A program made the translations under genes and the position numbers. A DNA stretch of 64,000 nucleotides from Leishmania martiniquensis. Its lineage: Eukaryota > Euglenozoa > Kinetoplastea > Trypanosomatida > Trypanosomatidae. Of the stretch, positions 23,125-34,500 are shown in pieces; within the stretch, counting starts at the first letter, position 1, and every line of letters begins with the position of its first letter. The notes beneath the pieces were generated by a model. It did no database searches, had not been told where the DNA came from, and saw only the letters and a program-made list of their open reading frames with translations. The stretch lies in assembly GCF_017916325.1 (NCBI RefSeq), contig NC_090164.1, forward strand, positions 603,501 to 667,500. The letters run 5' to 3'.

Positions 23125-23783
23125 CGCGTGCACACGCACTGCAGCGACGCTGCAAAGGTGATGCTGTTGTGGCGATTGCGTGTGGTTTGCGTAGTGAACT
23201 TCCTTCTTGTGTCGTCAGTGCACGCGTGCTTTGTATCCTCCGCTCTCTCGCCTTCTCTTCGTGTGAGGAGGAGAACGGGGGATGGGGGTGGGCTGCTGGG
23301 ACGGAGGTAAGACGGACGAGGGGAAAAGAGAACATCTAAGCGTCTTTGGAAGCATCTACGCACGGGAGACATTGCAAGGGCAGTCCTTCACACAAGGACA
23401 GGCTCACACACCCACATGGAATAGGCCGCACCGGCCTCAGCCGGGTTGGGGCGTCGAGGAGGTCAATTTAAGCGAACGATACAAGCGCAAGTAGCAGCGG
23501 TGACGGCCCTCGCGTCGCATGACTCGCTCGCACTCGTTCTCCTCGTCTTGCTTCTCGCATCTGCAGAGACGTGAAGAAAAAACGTGCATTACGTTGTCGC
23601 CGCCTTTTCGAGGCGTTCAAGAGCGATGAGGGCGCAGGTGCACGACCACCCCGACAGGCACCGACTCACCCACGCCGCGCCCCCGCACATTTGCTCTGCT
23701 TTCCGCGTGCGCGTGGGGCGTGTGCCTCACTGCCCTCAGAGCCTGCGTGGCACCACCACCAACGCGCGCGCCGTTCAACTCGC
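23125..23783 (-). other. Intergenic region upstream of AP-1 sigma
   Basis: About 660 bases with no gene. It must hold the polyadenylation zone of the upstream - strand gene and the spliced-leader acceptor of AP-1 sigma. Purine-rich + strand segments near 23262-23340 (pyrimidine tracts in the transcript) are the likeliest splicing signals. Confidence 0.5.
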
Positions 23784-25331
23784 TCACCGCAAGCGTACAC
23801 TGCGGGCCAAGGGTGAGGTCGCCGACGACTTCAATAGTCCGCGGCGACCATGCATGCGCACTTTACGAGCCTCGTCAAGCATTCCAACAGCGTGCTCACA
23901 CGTCACGGTGCCGCCAAGTCCATGGGCGGAAAGCCCACCATTGGTGTAGGTAACACATCCCTCATTCGACAAGGAAGGGGCAACACGCTGGCTGCGCAGC
24001 CAGAGCTGCGAGGCTGCGCGGCTGCTGGACGTGCCTGCCTCTCTATAGGCATCGTTGCGACTGTTCAGCCATTCCTGCCCGGTGTCTGTCCGAAGAACCC
24101 ACTCTAACCGACATACGTACTCGGCGATGCGCTCGAAGACGAGTTCAGACATGAGCAGGCGCGCTGCACGCGCTGCCAAGATGGCTAAGTGAGCGTTGCG
24201 CTTGTGCTGCTCAAAGATGATTGGTGGGGGGCTCGCGTCCTCTGGAGTCAGTGCCCAGCGGAGAGAGCCGAGTATGGCCCGCGGCATGGCGGCGCTCAAG
24301 GAGCGCATTGCCATGGTTTGGTCCGTTGACAAGGCACCATTGCGAGGCCCCCCTTCTGTGCCCTCGTCGCGAGCCTCAGCACCGCCTACCGCGTCATCGG
24401 TAGCCGCCAAGTCGTCGTTGTCATCCTCCACCGATGACAGAGCGGACAGCAATTCTGGGTTCAACCCTCGCCTTTGGAGCAAGGACACCGGCACCAGTCG
24501 CTCCATCCCACACGTTTCGTAAGCCGCCGCCAGGCCATAGGTGCATCTTACCACCTGCAGCAGTGCTGAGATTCCGCGCACCTCTCCGTCTGGGAAGATT
24601 CGCGTCAGCACTGGCACTAACTCACTGCTCAAGAGCAAGTGCCCTTGAAAGATCGCTGCTGGGAACAGATCGGGACTGAGGCACAACATCCCGCACTCCT
24701 TCAAGTGGACGAGCAGCAGATGCAACTCCTCTCGTCGCGCGTACGGGTCGCCGCGATCGAAGGCGTCGTAAAATATGCCCAGTGGGTGATTGGGTCCCGG
24801 CACATAGAGCCCCTCTTTCAACAGGCGCTGCACAGTCGGTGAGGGCGTTCGTGGCTGCCCGCGCGGGCGCTTCGTGTAGTGACTCCGAAAGAGCTCAATG
24901 CTGTCCCATACCTTGTTCGACTCCCAAAGTCCTTTGCTGCTGGCTACGGAGTTTAGAATCATCTCCAGGCACAAGTGATCGCGCTTGCCGACGTGGCTGC
25001 ACCAGTTGTTGACGGGTTCACAGCACAGCTCGCACCAGTGCGGCACCGTTTCCCACATCGATTCCGCCGTTAATGTAAGACTCATGGCGTGCACAGACTC
25101 ATGGGAGGGGATAGATGGGCTCTGCTTGAGGGATGTGGACGAGGTCAGTGGCACGGAAGCTGAAAAAGCCGCAGGCCTCGCCGCTGCCGTAGACAGAGAG
25201 CGTGACGCACCCGACAGCCCGGTCCCTATAGCCGGCGGACGCGCCTGCCTGTGTAGCAAGTACATTGGTCTCTGCAGCCGTGCCGTGGTGCAGCACGTCA
25301 CACCATGCGGCCGCACAATTACCCCTGCCAT
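23784..25331 (-). CDS. Protein with a U1/matrin-like zinc finger, possibly mitochondrial
   Basis: This 515-residue protein begins with a Ser/Arg/Ala-rich segment with few acidic residues (MAGVIVRPHGVTCCTTARLQR), compatible with a mitochondrial targeting peptide. At residues 100-119 is a single finger of the form C-x2-C-x9-H-x5-H (CELC...HVGKRDH) with the GK spacing typical of U1-C/matrin-type fingers that bind RNA. The rest is alpha-helical-looking, interrupted by an acidic low-complexity stretch near 310-345 (EDDNDDLAATDD). I cannot name the family. A role in mitochondrial RNA processing or ribosome assembly would fit the finger plus presequence, but is inference. The start is the ATG at 25329-25331; the only earlier in-frame start-like codon is GTG. 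Confidence 0.75.
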   Translation of the reverse strand: MAGVIVRPHGVTCCTTARLQRPMYLLHRQARPPAIGTGLSGASRSLSTAAARPAAFSASVPLTSSTSLKQSPSIPSHESVHAMSLTLTAESMWETVPHWCELCCEPVNNWCSHVGKRDHLCLEMILNSVASSKGLWESNKVWDSIELFRSHYTKRPRGQPRTPSPTVQRLLKEGLYVPGPNHPLGIFYDAFDRGDPYARREELHLLLVHLKECGMLCLSPDLFPAAIFQGHLLLSSELVPVLTRIFPDGEVRGISALLQVVRCTYGLAAAYETCGMERLVPVSLLQRRGLNPELLSALSSVEDDNDDLAATDDAVGGAEARDEGTEGGPRNGALSTDQTMAMRSLSAAMPRAILGSLRWALTPEDASPPPIIFEQHKRNAHLAILAARAARLLMSELVFERIAEYVCRLEWVLRTDTGQEWLNSRNDAYREAGTSSSRAASQLWLRSQRVAPSLSNEGCVTYTNGGLSAHGLGGTVTCEHAVGMLDEARKVRMHGRRGLLKSSATSPLARSVRLR

Positions 25332-26893
25332 GTTGGGAGCCGTCCAGCACGTTTGTGGGGTGTCCACGCTTACCTTGACAACTCAAACATAAATCACCCT
25401 GCCCCTTTTCCTGAGGCCATATTGCCGCATGCGCGTTTAGGTGTATATGTTTGTGTGTATGCGCGTGAGGGTGTTGGGAAGGGGAGGGGAAGTGGGCATG
25501 CAGCGACGAGAGTGGAAAGGGGAAACAATAGATAGATGAGCAGCACACAGAGTAGAGACGTCACGTGCGCGCGTTGTGTATGCGTAAGTGTATGTGTGCG
25601 TGTGCATGAGTGTGTACACTACTGTCCTTTTTTGTTTCTCTGGGCTGCCTCGAGGGTGCCTGACCAGTACTACGCAGGTGCCCACACACCTAAGCACACA
25701 CACACACATACACACAGGGAGCATTAAGGGCTTTGGCCGTGAGCTTTTTCCCTTTTACCTTCGACTTGTCGTGTACTCTCTTCCCCATCACGTGAGGCAC
25801 AGAGAAGGGGGAGGCGGGCAGGTGCTCCATACAAGAAAGCATACACACTTCGGAGCGTTGCCGCGAGTGAGGCGAGTGCCAAGTAAAAGAACAGAGCCTT
25901 TACCCCACCCACCCACCCTCTTTCTTCCTTTTGACGAGCGGCCATCGACACGCAGCAGCACGCCAAACTGCCAGGGTAGGCAACCGCACAGCAGAAGTGG
26001 GGCGGTCGTCTGGGGCGACAGCGAAAAAAAGGGGGAGGGGGAAGCAAGAGAACGAAACAGAGACATGAGGGAGGCGAGGGAGGGGCCGTGGCACTCACAC
26101 GAAGGGAGAGGAGTGAAGCAGCGTTATCAGCAATCGAATCGATGAACAGTAACGAAGGAAACGCATACACACACCCACAGACATACATACACGTGCACAT
26201 ACACCGAGGATTGTGGAGAAGGGCGTTCAAACGCAACGAGCCGACCACAGCTTGGCGAGGCACACTTGCCCTGGATCCGAAGATTTCTCACCAGCCCTTG
26301 ACGAAGGAGGCGTGAAGGTCCTCCCCTCGGGCGCGTCCACGGCTACGCCTCCAACTCGCACGCCTCGCTGATGCCGTCTGTCACGAGCTCAACACCCCTC
26401 TTCCGTTAGCACTACTCTGCACCCGCAAAGGGCGACACATGCATGCGCGCACACTAAAGAAAAGGAAACGGAGCGGAGATGCGAGCGCCTTGCCCGACAG
26501 GGACACAAGACACAAACACCCCAAGAGATAGAGGGGAGGCACACGTATCCCACGAGGGAGAGGGGTCGCCACAGCCGCTGCCGGTCGGACCGTTTCAGAA
26601 GACAAGTTGACGACCAGACAACACACTCTCCGCCGCCACAGCCGACTCCATAACAGCAGCCCCCACCCCCAAACAAAATAAAAGCAGAAAACGAAAGGAA
26701 AAGTAAAACGAGGAGGTGTGCGCGCACCTCATGGTGAAGTTGCTAAACGAAATGGGGAAAAAGAATTGGGCTACCACGACATGAGGTCGGCTATCCAAAG
26801 ATGCGCTCTCGCGTACTCGCTCTCTCTGTGGGTGCTTGCGTACGGCCCCTTTCTTTTACGCTCGCCTTTGTGCTCATGAGCAGCACCGCAACT

Positions 26894-26909
26894 CCCCCCC
26901 CCCCCCCCC
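26894..26909. repeat. C16 homopolymer tract
   Basis: Sixteen consecutive C on the + strand (G16 in the transcript) directly after GCACCGCAACT. This is a likely polymorphic, quadruplex-capable site. Confidence 0.8.
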
Positions 26910-27219
26910 GACACAGACGGAGAGAGACGCGACGACGACCAGGGCCACTTTTCTGCAGAGAAGAAAAAACGAGGAGAGCACAAAATGACAGTGGTGCTGG
27001 GGAAGAGGCACGCCATGTGGGTGGTAACCTCCCTGTGTTACGCAAGAGGGGCCAAGTAGGGTCTCTCCACCGCCCTCATCAATCAAGTACACAGGTACTG
27101 ACCTCCCACACACAACACTCAAAGAAAAGAAAAGCCCCATGGAACACAGCCGCCAAGAGGCCATGCGCAAGGCACTGCCCACGACCTCGATGAAGCCACC
27201 ATACAACCGCCACTGCCTC

Positions 27220-27645
27220 TCCTTAGCACGCGGAGGTACGCCCTCACCCACGCGGGCAGCGGGCACGCTCAAGCACAAAGGCGGCGTCCCAGGCGCACGC
27301 CGACAGCCCCCGTGCCATGCCGTGCCTCGCCCCCAGCCGCGCACAGCCGCTGCATCCCCTAATGCGCTCTGGAGACGCCACACATCCGAGCCTGGACGGC
27401 TCGCCGCCGCGATTCTGGGGAGGGGGAGGGGACTCGCCGTGTCGCCGCACCTGGTCGGACGCCGGGGATGCCGCACACGTCGGCGCGCACGCACGTCGGC
27501 GTTGCCTGGTGCGGGCTTCCTCGCGCCCTGTTCGCCAATCGCCCCTGCCCCTCTCGGCCGCGGGGGCCCTGTTTGGGTGCGATACACCGTGCCGGCGGCG
27601 CTTGGCGCCGCTCATCCCAGGGATGCGCGCATAATTGCTGCAGTG
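27220..27645 (-). other. GC-rich segment in the PI4K 3'UTR, possible degenerate retroposon
   Basis: About 425 bases with composition unlike the flanking tract-rich UTR: GC-rich, without microsatellites, and open in several frames. Length and location (3'UTR) suit the ~500-bp SIDER class of degenerate retroposons. I found only weak local resemblance to the clear copies at 38 and 44 kb, so the assignment is tentative. Confidence 0.3.
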
Positions 27646-28534
27646 CAGCTAACGCAGAAAGCAGTCGCTACACGTGGCTGTTTGCGGGGGGTGTCGGCAC
27701 AATACGCAGTGGGCTGCGACACGTGTAGCCATGGCCGCACGGCTCCTCAGCACAGCGCCAGTCCAGACCTGGCCGCCGACACCAAGAATGCGTAGGCTTG
27801 CCCGAGGGCCTTGCGCACGATGCTTTGCCTTTCCGCAGAGTTGCAGTTTCTTGCTGCTGCTGCTGCTGAACACCGCAGCGCGCGTGATGTTCGTATGGGT
27901 TCCTCATCCGACGTCGAGCGGGGAAGAGAAGCGGCTCCCATCTTCCCCCCTGCCAATGCCGAATGACCTCTGGCAGTAAAACACTCGAGCACAGAACATC
28001 AACAGAATTCAGAGGGCTTTAGCCCTTGGTATGTCAGTAGTCCAGTCCGGTATGGCGTCGCGCCGGAACCACAAGTGGCCGTGAACACGTCTGTCCTATC
28101 CACGTTACGAGCACCGTTACCGCTTCACTCGACCGCTTCTCATCCGGCCCTCACACCCCCTGCTGGTGAGAAGAGCCTTAGCCGCCGAGAGGTGGATGCC
28201 CGACGTGGCGATCGGCAGAAAGGTAACGGCTGCGAGGCGACTCCTCGAAGCGGGGAGGTAGCGGGGGGGGTCGAGAGAGAGACCGTCATTAGGCCACTGA
28301 GCTGGCGTGTTGCTGTAGCTCATGTGTCTACCTGCCGCTTCGCAGCATGCACGATGCAGCTGGCATAAGCCAAGGGGGGGCTGTGGGTCGGGGAGAGCAA
28401 TGCCGCGGTGGAGACGACCGCCACACACACACACCAGAGAGAGATGAAAACGAAGAGGGGCCCACCGCTACAGCGATCCGTCGAGAAGGCGTGGTAAAAA
28501 GAGAAAGCAAAGGTGCAACGCACCCAGAACGTCT

Positions 28535-31500
28535 TCACATCTCGATGCCTTCGGCAATCTTTTGGTAGTAGTCGTAGAGGACCGTTCTGAAGTTCTGCCG
28601 CGACTTGTGGATGAGGCGGCGCATGTAGTCGGCTGCTTCGATTTCGTTCTTGTCCATGGCCAGCCGCTGCGCGAGGTGGGCGATAGTCTTCTTGGGTTTG
28701 AAGCACGGCAGCCCACTATGGAGCATGAGCTCCACCAATATACATATCTCGCGCGCGTATTGCCGCACGGCGAGGTAGCAGCGGTTCACAAGGGTTTTGA
28801 AGTAGATGTAGTTCTCCTCGTCCACCAGAGCACGGGCGAGGGCCTTGCTCTGCAGCTTTGATTCACCCCTGACGTCCATGCCGATGAGCTGCACCATCTC
28901 CGTCGTCAGCTTGAACGGCGACGACTCGAAGTTCATGTCGCCGCCTGGCGAGGTGTCGAACAGGAAGCCGAAGTCGATGTGGACTAGGTGGCCGTCGGCG
29001 TCGATCATGATGTTGCCGTTGTGGCGGTCCTTGATGTTGAGGATGAAGGAGACGACCGAGTAGGCGGCCGTGCTCTCCACAAAGTTCTCGCGAGCGCGGC
29101 GGAAGCCAGCTGACTCGGGATGGCCAAACGTCTGCACAAAAAACTCCGCGACGTTTGACTCGACGAGCTTGCCGATCTCGTTGCGACTCCGCGACCGCGG
29201 CACGCACTCGATGATGCCGCTGTTCTGCCTAGTCGTGACGACGCGGTACGGATAAAGAAAGAACGGCACACCAGTGGCAGAAAGGATGCGGTGCATGAGG
29301 CCAATGAGCTGTAGCGATATCTGGTCCTGCCGGCAATCGTCACCCATCTTGAAGATGCATGACTTCACGATTGGGTGCGCGGCGACGCCCTCGCGGGTGT
29401 TCCCTTCATCTCGCCCGTGCTCCTCGGCGCCCGCCAAGGCCAGCTCGTCTAGTGTGCGCGTGTCCTCGGCTGCGCGCGGGACGCACGTGAACTGCACCAA
29501 AATGGGGCACTTGGCAGCGCTCTGCATGGCACCAGCCGTGTGTGGGATAACGTTCGTGATCCGGTAGCTTGGATCGGTCGGAAGGTACAGATGCTGCGTC
29601 TTCGGTTGGGCGTGGAAGGCGCCGTCTTGGAGTCTCAGCCGCAGCTTCGCCTTGCGCTCGGGCTTATCAAACGCCATCATCTCCCCCGACAGCGACGTGA
29701 TGAGGTCCACAAAGGCGAACTCGTTGGCGTAGAAGGCCTCCTCATTCGGGGTGAAGGCTTCCTTGACGCGCTTCTCGAGCTCACGGCACTTCTTCGCCAG
29801 GGCGCCACTTCCCTCGCCCTCCGTTTGCAGGCTCCAGAGCAGCTGGTGCGCAAACATGGTGCTCTTCGCGCTAGCTCGGACGAGGAAGGCCTCGATATTT
29901 CCACTCTTGTCTGCCGCCAACAGCTGCAGCAGCTGCGGCAGGTAGAAGATGAGCTGCTCACTGCGCTGCGAGAGCAGACTTCGGATAGCGTAACTCGTCA
30001 CCGCTTTATACGCTGCATAGCGTGGGTCAAGCAGGCCGAGGGCTTGAATGATGTTACAGGGGCGAAAGAGGTACAGCCGCGGCGCACCAGCGCGCAGTAC
30101 GTCCTCCGTAAGATAGAGTGTCACCGCCTCTGCGACGTTGCAATACCGTTCCGGATGTGCGGTGACGCACAGTGACGCCGCCATCCTCACCTCATGAACG
30201 CTCGAGAAGCGGTAGACCATGGCGACGACGACCGCCGGGTTGTGGCGATTGGCGCACTCGATCAGTTTTGCCCACCCGGCGGACGCCGTCGTGTTCGGTA
30301 TCTTGAGCGTGCGGCGCGGCGTGCGCCAGACATTCAGCCGCAGCAACTCATGCTCCACCAAGACGCGCAGTAGCTGCACCAATCCCTGAAGCCGCTGCTT
30401 CTCCTGCGTGATGAGCTTCCGCAAGCCTGCCTCGCCGCCGTCGACGGCCTGCCGCACCGTAGCAACGTCCTCGTGCACCATGCTCAGCGACTCCCACTGA
30501 TATGCGGCTGCCAAGTCCTGTCCACGGCGCACACTGCTGGTAAAGTCGAGGAAGCCAAGCGTCGTGCGGGCAAGCAGATCACTCTCTTCTTTCAGTAACT
30601 GTGACAGCGAACGCACCACCTTCGCCTCCTCCTTCGCCAGCAACGGATCGTTGGCATAGTACCAGCTGGGTGGCGTCTTGGTGAACCACCGCAGCAGCGC
30701 TGTGTACCAACGCTGACGCAGCGCCCCGATCGCAGAGAAAGGCACTACAGTCACAAGCCCTGCGCGCAGCCGGCGCACGTTCGCCTCCCTCAGCAGCTGC
30801 GCGATGCTGCCAACCACGAGCAAGCACCGCATCGTCTCGCCGAACATGTCGTCTCGAAGAGACAGCACCGCGTCGAATTGCATAATATGCGCCGCGACAA
30901 GGTAGAGGTGACGAAGCACCTCGAGACTGAGGCGCAGTGGGTTGCCTTCCTCCACGTAGATGTCGGCAAGAAACGAGAGGAGTAGCTTGTGCGGAGAGGC
31001 GCTGTCAACGTTGTCGGCGATATACACAGCAGCTCTCTCCGAAACACGAGTTCCTCTCTGCCCGCATGCGGTCACGGTGTGGTGAAGGGTTGACACCTCA
31101 CCTGTTTGCACCTGCCGGTTCTTAGAGGGGCAGTAGCCATCAAACAGTCCTAACCGGTTGGTCGCCGTCCATACGATGGCCGCGTCCAGTTCCTGCAGCA
31201 TCGGCAACAGGTACGCCTCGCGGTTCTGGCACAGCAACCACTTCCAGCAGAGAATAGCGTCGTGCAGCAGATCAGAGTGGAAGGTCTGCACAGCACCTTG
31301 CACCAGGTGCTGCAGCAGCTGCCGCTGGCCGGTGGAAGTTCCGTTACCTGTGACTAGCAGCGCCGCCACGACTGCGAAGCTCGCCGCTGTCTCCGCGCGG
31401 TCTGGAGCGCCAAGCGACGCCTGCGCCACTTTTCCTTCCTCCAGTGCTCCACTGCCCTCGTCGCCCATGGCGGAAGCCCCGGATGCCAACACAGTCCCCA

Positions 31501-34500
31501 CGGAATAACCCGTTTCCACGAAAAGGGCCCTGGCAGGCCGCAGGAGACTCGACTCTAGCCGCTGCAACACCGCCGTCGCCACGGCACGCCGACTGAGGCG
31601 CGTGGCCGCCGAGAGCTGCGCCAGCATGGCGCTTTGCATCTGCGCGGCGGATGCGTACCGGTTGGCAACCTGCATTGTCCCCTGCGCACGGCCGTGCAGC
31701 AGCAGTGTTTGCGCGTACTCCGTTGCAACGACATGACCAGCCGCCGCGGCCCCACGCATGACGGCGATGGAGCTATCGTCCAAGAGGGATGGTGCCTCCG
31801 CCAGGCTGCACTGGGAAGCGAGGGCGGCGAGTCGGGATCCGGCGTGACGCCTGCCGGACTGCGTCGCGGCATACTCTCCGCACTCTTGCTGCTGAACCAC
31901 CATGAACTTGGTGGCTGCCTCAAAGAGGCCGGCCGGCGCCTCTTCCCGCAGTATGGTCGACCACTGCTCAGCGACATGCGCAACGAACAGCACATGTTGC
32001 TGGCGCTCCACACTGTGTGTGTCAGCCGCCACCGCGGGGACCGCCGCGAAGCGCACGTGCTCGCAGAGCGCCTCGATCCGCCAGCCTGTTCCAGCTTCGA
32101 GGAGGTCCAGCACGCACCACATGAGCGGCAACGCGCTGGCATATGCGGCATAGGTGGGAAACGACTCCACCATGCGCAGCACCAGCTTGCTCGCCGACTC
32201 GCGTACCGACCCGATTGCGAAGCTTAGCAGAAAGACAAGCTGCATGAGGTCAGAGCGCACAACCTGGAAGGCGACGGTCGGCAGCATACTGCCCACCGCT
32301 CTGATATAGTGGCCGCAAGCCGTACCTAAAATGTGGCCCAGCGCCTCCGGTATCGCAGCGCTCGCGACAAATTCGCGCACCTCGAAGTGACAGTAGAGCG
32401 CCAGCTGCGCCACAGAGCCCGCCGCCGCTCGCAGGATCTCCAACTCCGCTACGCCCTGCAGAAGCATCAGCTCCCCTGTGCTAAGCCGTTTCCAGCACTT
32501 CTTCTTGCCGCCGCAGAGCCGCTTCAGTAATTTGTGCAGCGACGCGTGCACTGTGCCGCTCATCGCCGTGACGTCAGCGGACACAACGGGGCGGTGGAGC
32601 GCGCCAGCCAGTGTGTAGCGCAGAAGCACAGCGATGTCTCCCATGGCCTGCTGAACATCGGACGAGCACATGCGCAGAAGTGGTGCCGCTGAAGCGGCTG
32701 TGAGGCACAGAAGCTTGCACTGCCTCGTCGACAAGATCGGCGCGCGGCCGAGCACCGCCGCTGCAGCTTCTGGGTTCGTGCTTTCGAGAGGCGCCACGCC
32801 TCCATCGCGCACCGCCATTAGTGCCTCTGTTGTATACCTGTAGTAGGAGAACATCATCCAGCATGAGCGGAATAGCGCCCAGCACTCCAGTTCCATTTGC
32901 TCTTCCACAGAGCCGCTCCCAGCACCGCCACAGCCGCCCGCCTCAACTGCCACAAGCGCGCGCGACGGGCGGCGGTAGTAATGGAATACATACTGGTCAC
33001 TCGTGGTCGGGTCCTCCAGGGTTAGGTAGCGCGCGTACTGATGGTGAGTGCAGAGCTGCGCTAGCGATCGCGCAGGAAACAAGGTAGAGATGTGGAGTAG
33101 CATCGTCAAGGGTCGCAGGAATGGCCACAACGCCGCCAACGCGACTGGGGCCATGACAGCGGACGCCGTTGTACTGTCCAGCGGCTTTTCGCAGCCAGAC
33201 GCCGGATTCTGGTACAGTACCCCCGACGATGGCCACGCCACGCTCAGCATGTTCTGGATGACGCCGCGGAGGAGCAGTACAACACTCATGCGCTCCGCAT
33301 TGAAGGCGCGCAGCAGCCGCACGCGATCCCTCGCTATCACCGCCTCCGACCGACGAACCCGCTTGTCTGGCCCCTCCACCGTGGACTCCGCTTCTTGCAC
33401 TAGGGCGAGTGCCAAGCGCGACATGCCGCGCAGCCGTTCATGCACCCGAAGCACCAGCTTCAAAAATGCCGTGGCAGCGACCGCCATCACCGGCGTGAGC
33501 ATCTGGTGGTTGCTTGCGGTTCCCTCCGCAACGCACCAGAGATGCTCGCGCAGTGAGTCAACGTAGGTGTCGCACAGCAGCTGGCCATAGCGTGACAGTT
33601 CTTCGCGCTTCGACTCGCCACGGTAGCTCATCGTCTTGCCGCTCCGCACAAGGCCCGCTTTCTCTACTCGCACCTCCGATTCATAGCGGTAGCTTTCCAC
33701 GCCGACCACAGTGGGCACGAGGATCGAGGACATGGCATCGAAACACAGCGCCAGTCGTCGAGCGCGGAGCTGCATATCGTGCTTCGCGACCTCTTTTGGA
33801 TCTGCGGCTGCAGCGCCGACGGCCGATCCCTGCGGGGTCTTTGCCGGACTCCGGCTCCCGCCGTCACCAGTGGCGACAGCGGCGCCGCTGCTGCCCTTCC
33901 GCGCCGGCGACTCGTCCGTAGCCTTCGCTGTGGCATCGAGGGCGCGGCGGGATGAGAGGCGCACAACGGCGTCCATCACCTCCGAGATGGCAAACGAGCG
34001 CAGATGGTGGTTTGTAGAGCACATGTACTGTATGCAGGCTGCTGCCACCATGCCCCGAAGAATCGTGTCGCTGCCGGTGTCCGATACACGCGGCGCCCGC
34101 TCCTGCACATCTGCCGCGGCCTCGGGCGATCCTCGGTGGGCGGCGACAGTCACCGCGCCATCCGACACGTTCTGCTGGAGAACTGTTTGGAGAAGCTCAT
34201 GCACAAGTTCCTCAATGCCGCGGTAGAAATTATTAGAGAAGTAAGCTCGCCGCCGTGACACAACAAGCAGTTCGGTGGTGCAAGCGGCGATGCCGGCGCA
34301 CCGCACCCTCGGCGTTGCTGTCGCCGCCGTGGTCGGAGTGTTAGCACGGCCGCGCCCCGTCGTCGTTGCAGGCGTGTAGTCACGGCTGCTAAACTCCGTC
34401 GCTGTCACGACGCTAAGCACGCGCGCTGCCGCCTCTGTGAGGGATGCGCGCAGCTGCTTCGCCTCCGCTGTCCATGGAAGCACGCTCATGATGCTGGTAG

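Larger units (their letters stand above)
25332..28534 (-). other. 3.2-kb gap: PI4K 3'UTR and upstream region of the zinc-finger gene
   Basis: No credible gene. It contains (CA)n/(TG)n runs near 25580-25615 and 25695-25720, purine-rich + strand stretches (pyrimidine tracts in the - transcript, e.g. 26020-26110 and 26640-26760), a C16 tract at 26894-26909, and a GC-rich segment at about 27220-27640 listed separately. Confidence 0.55.
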
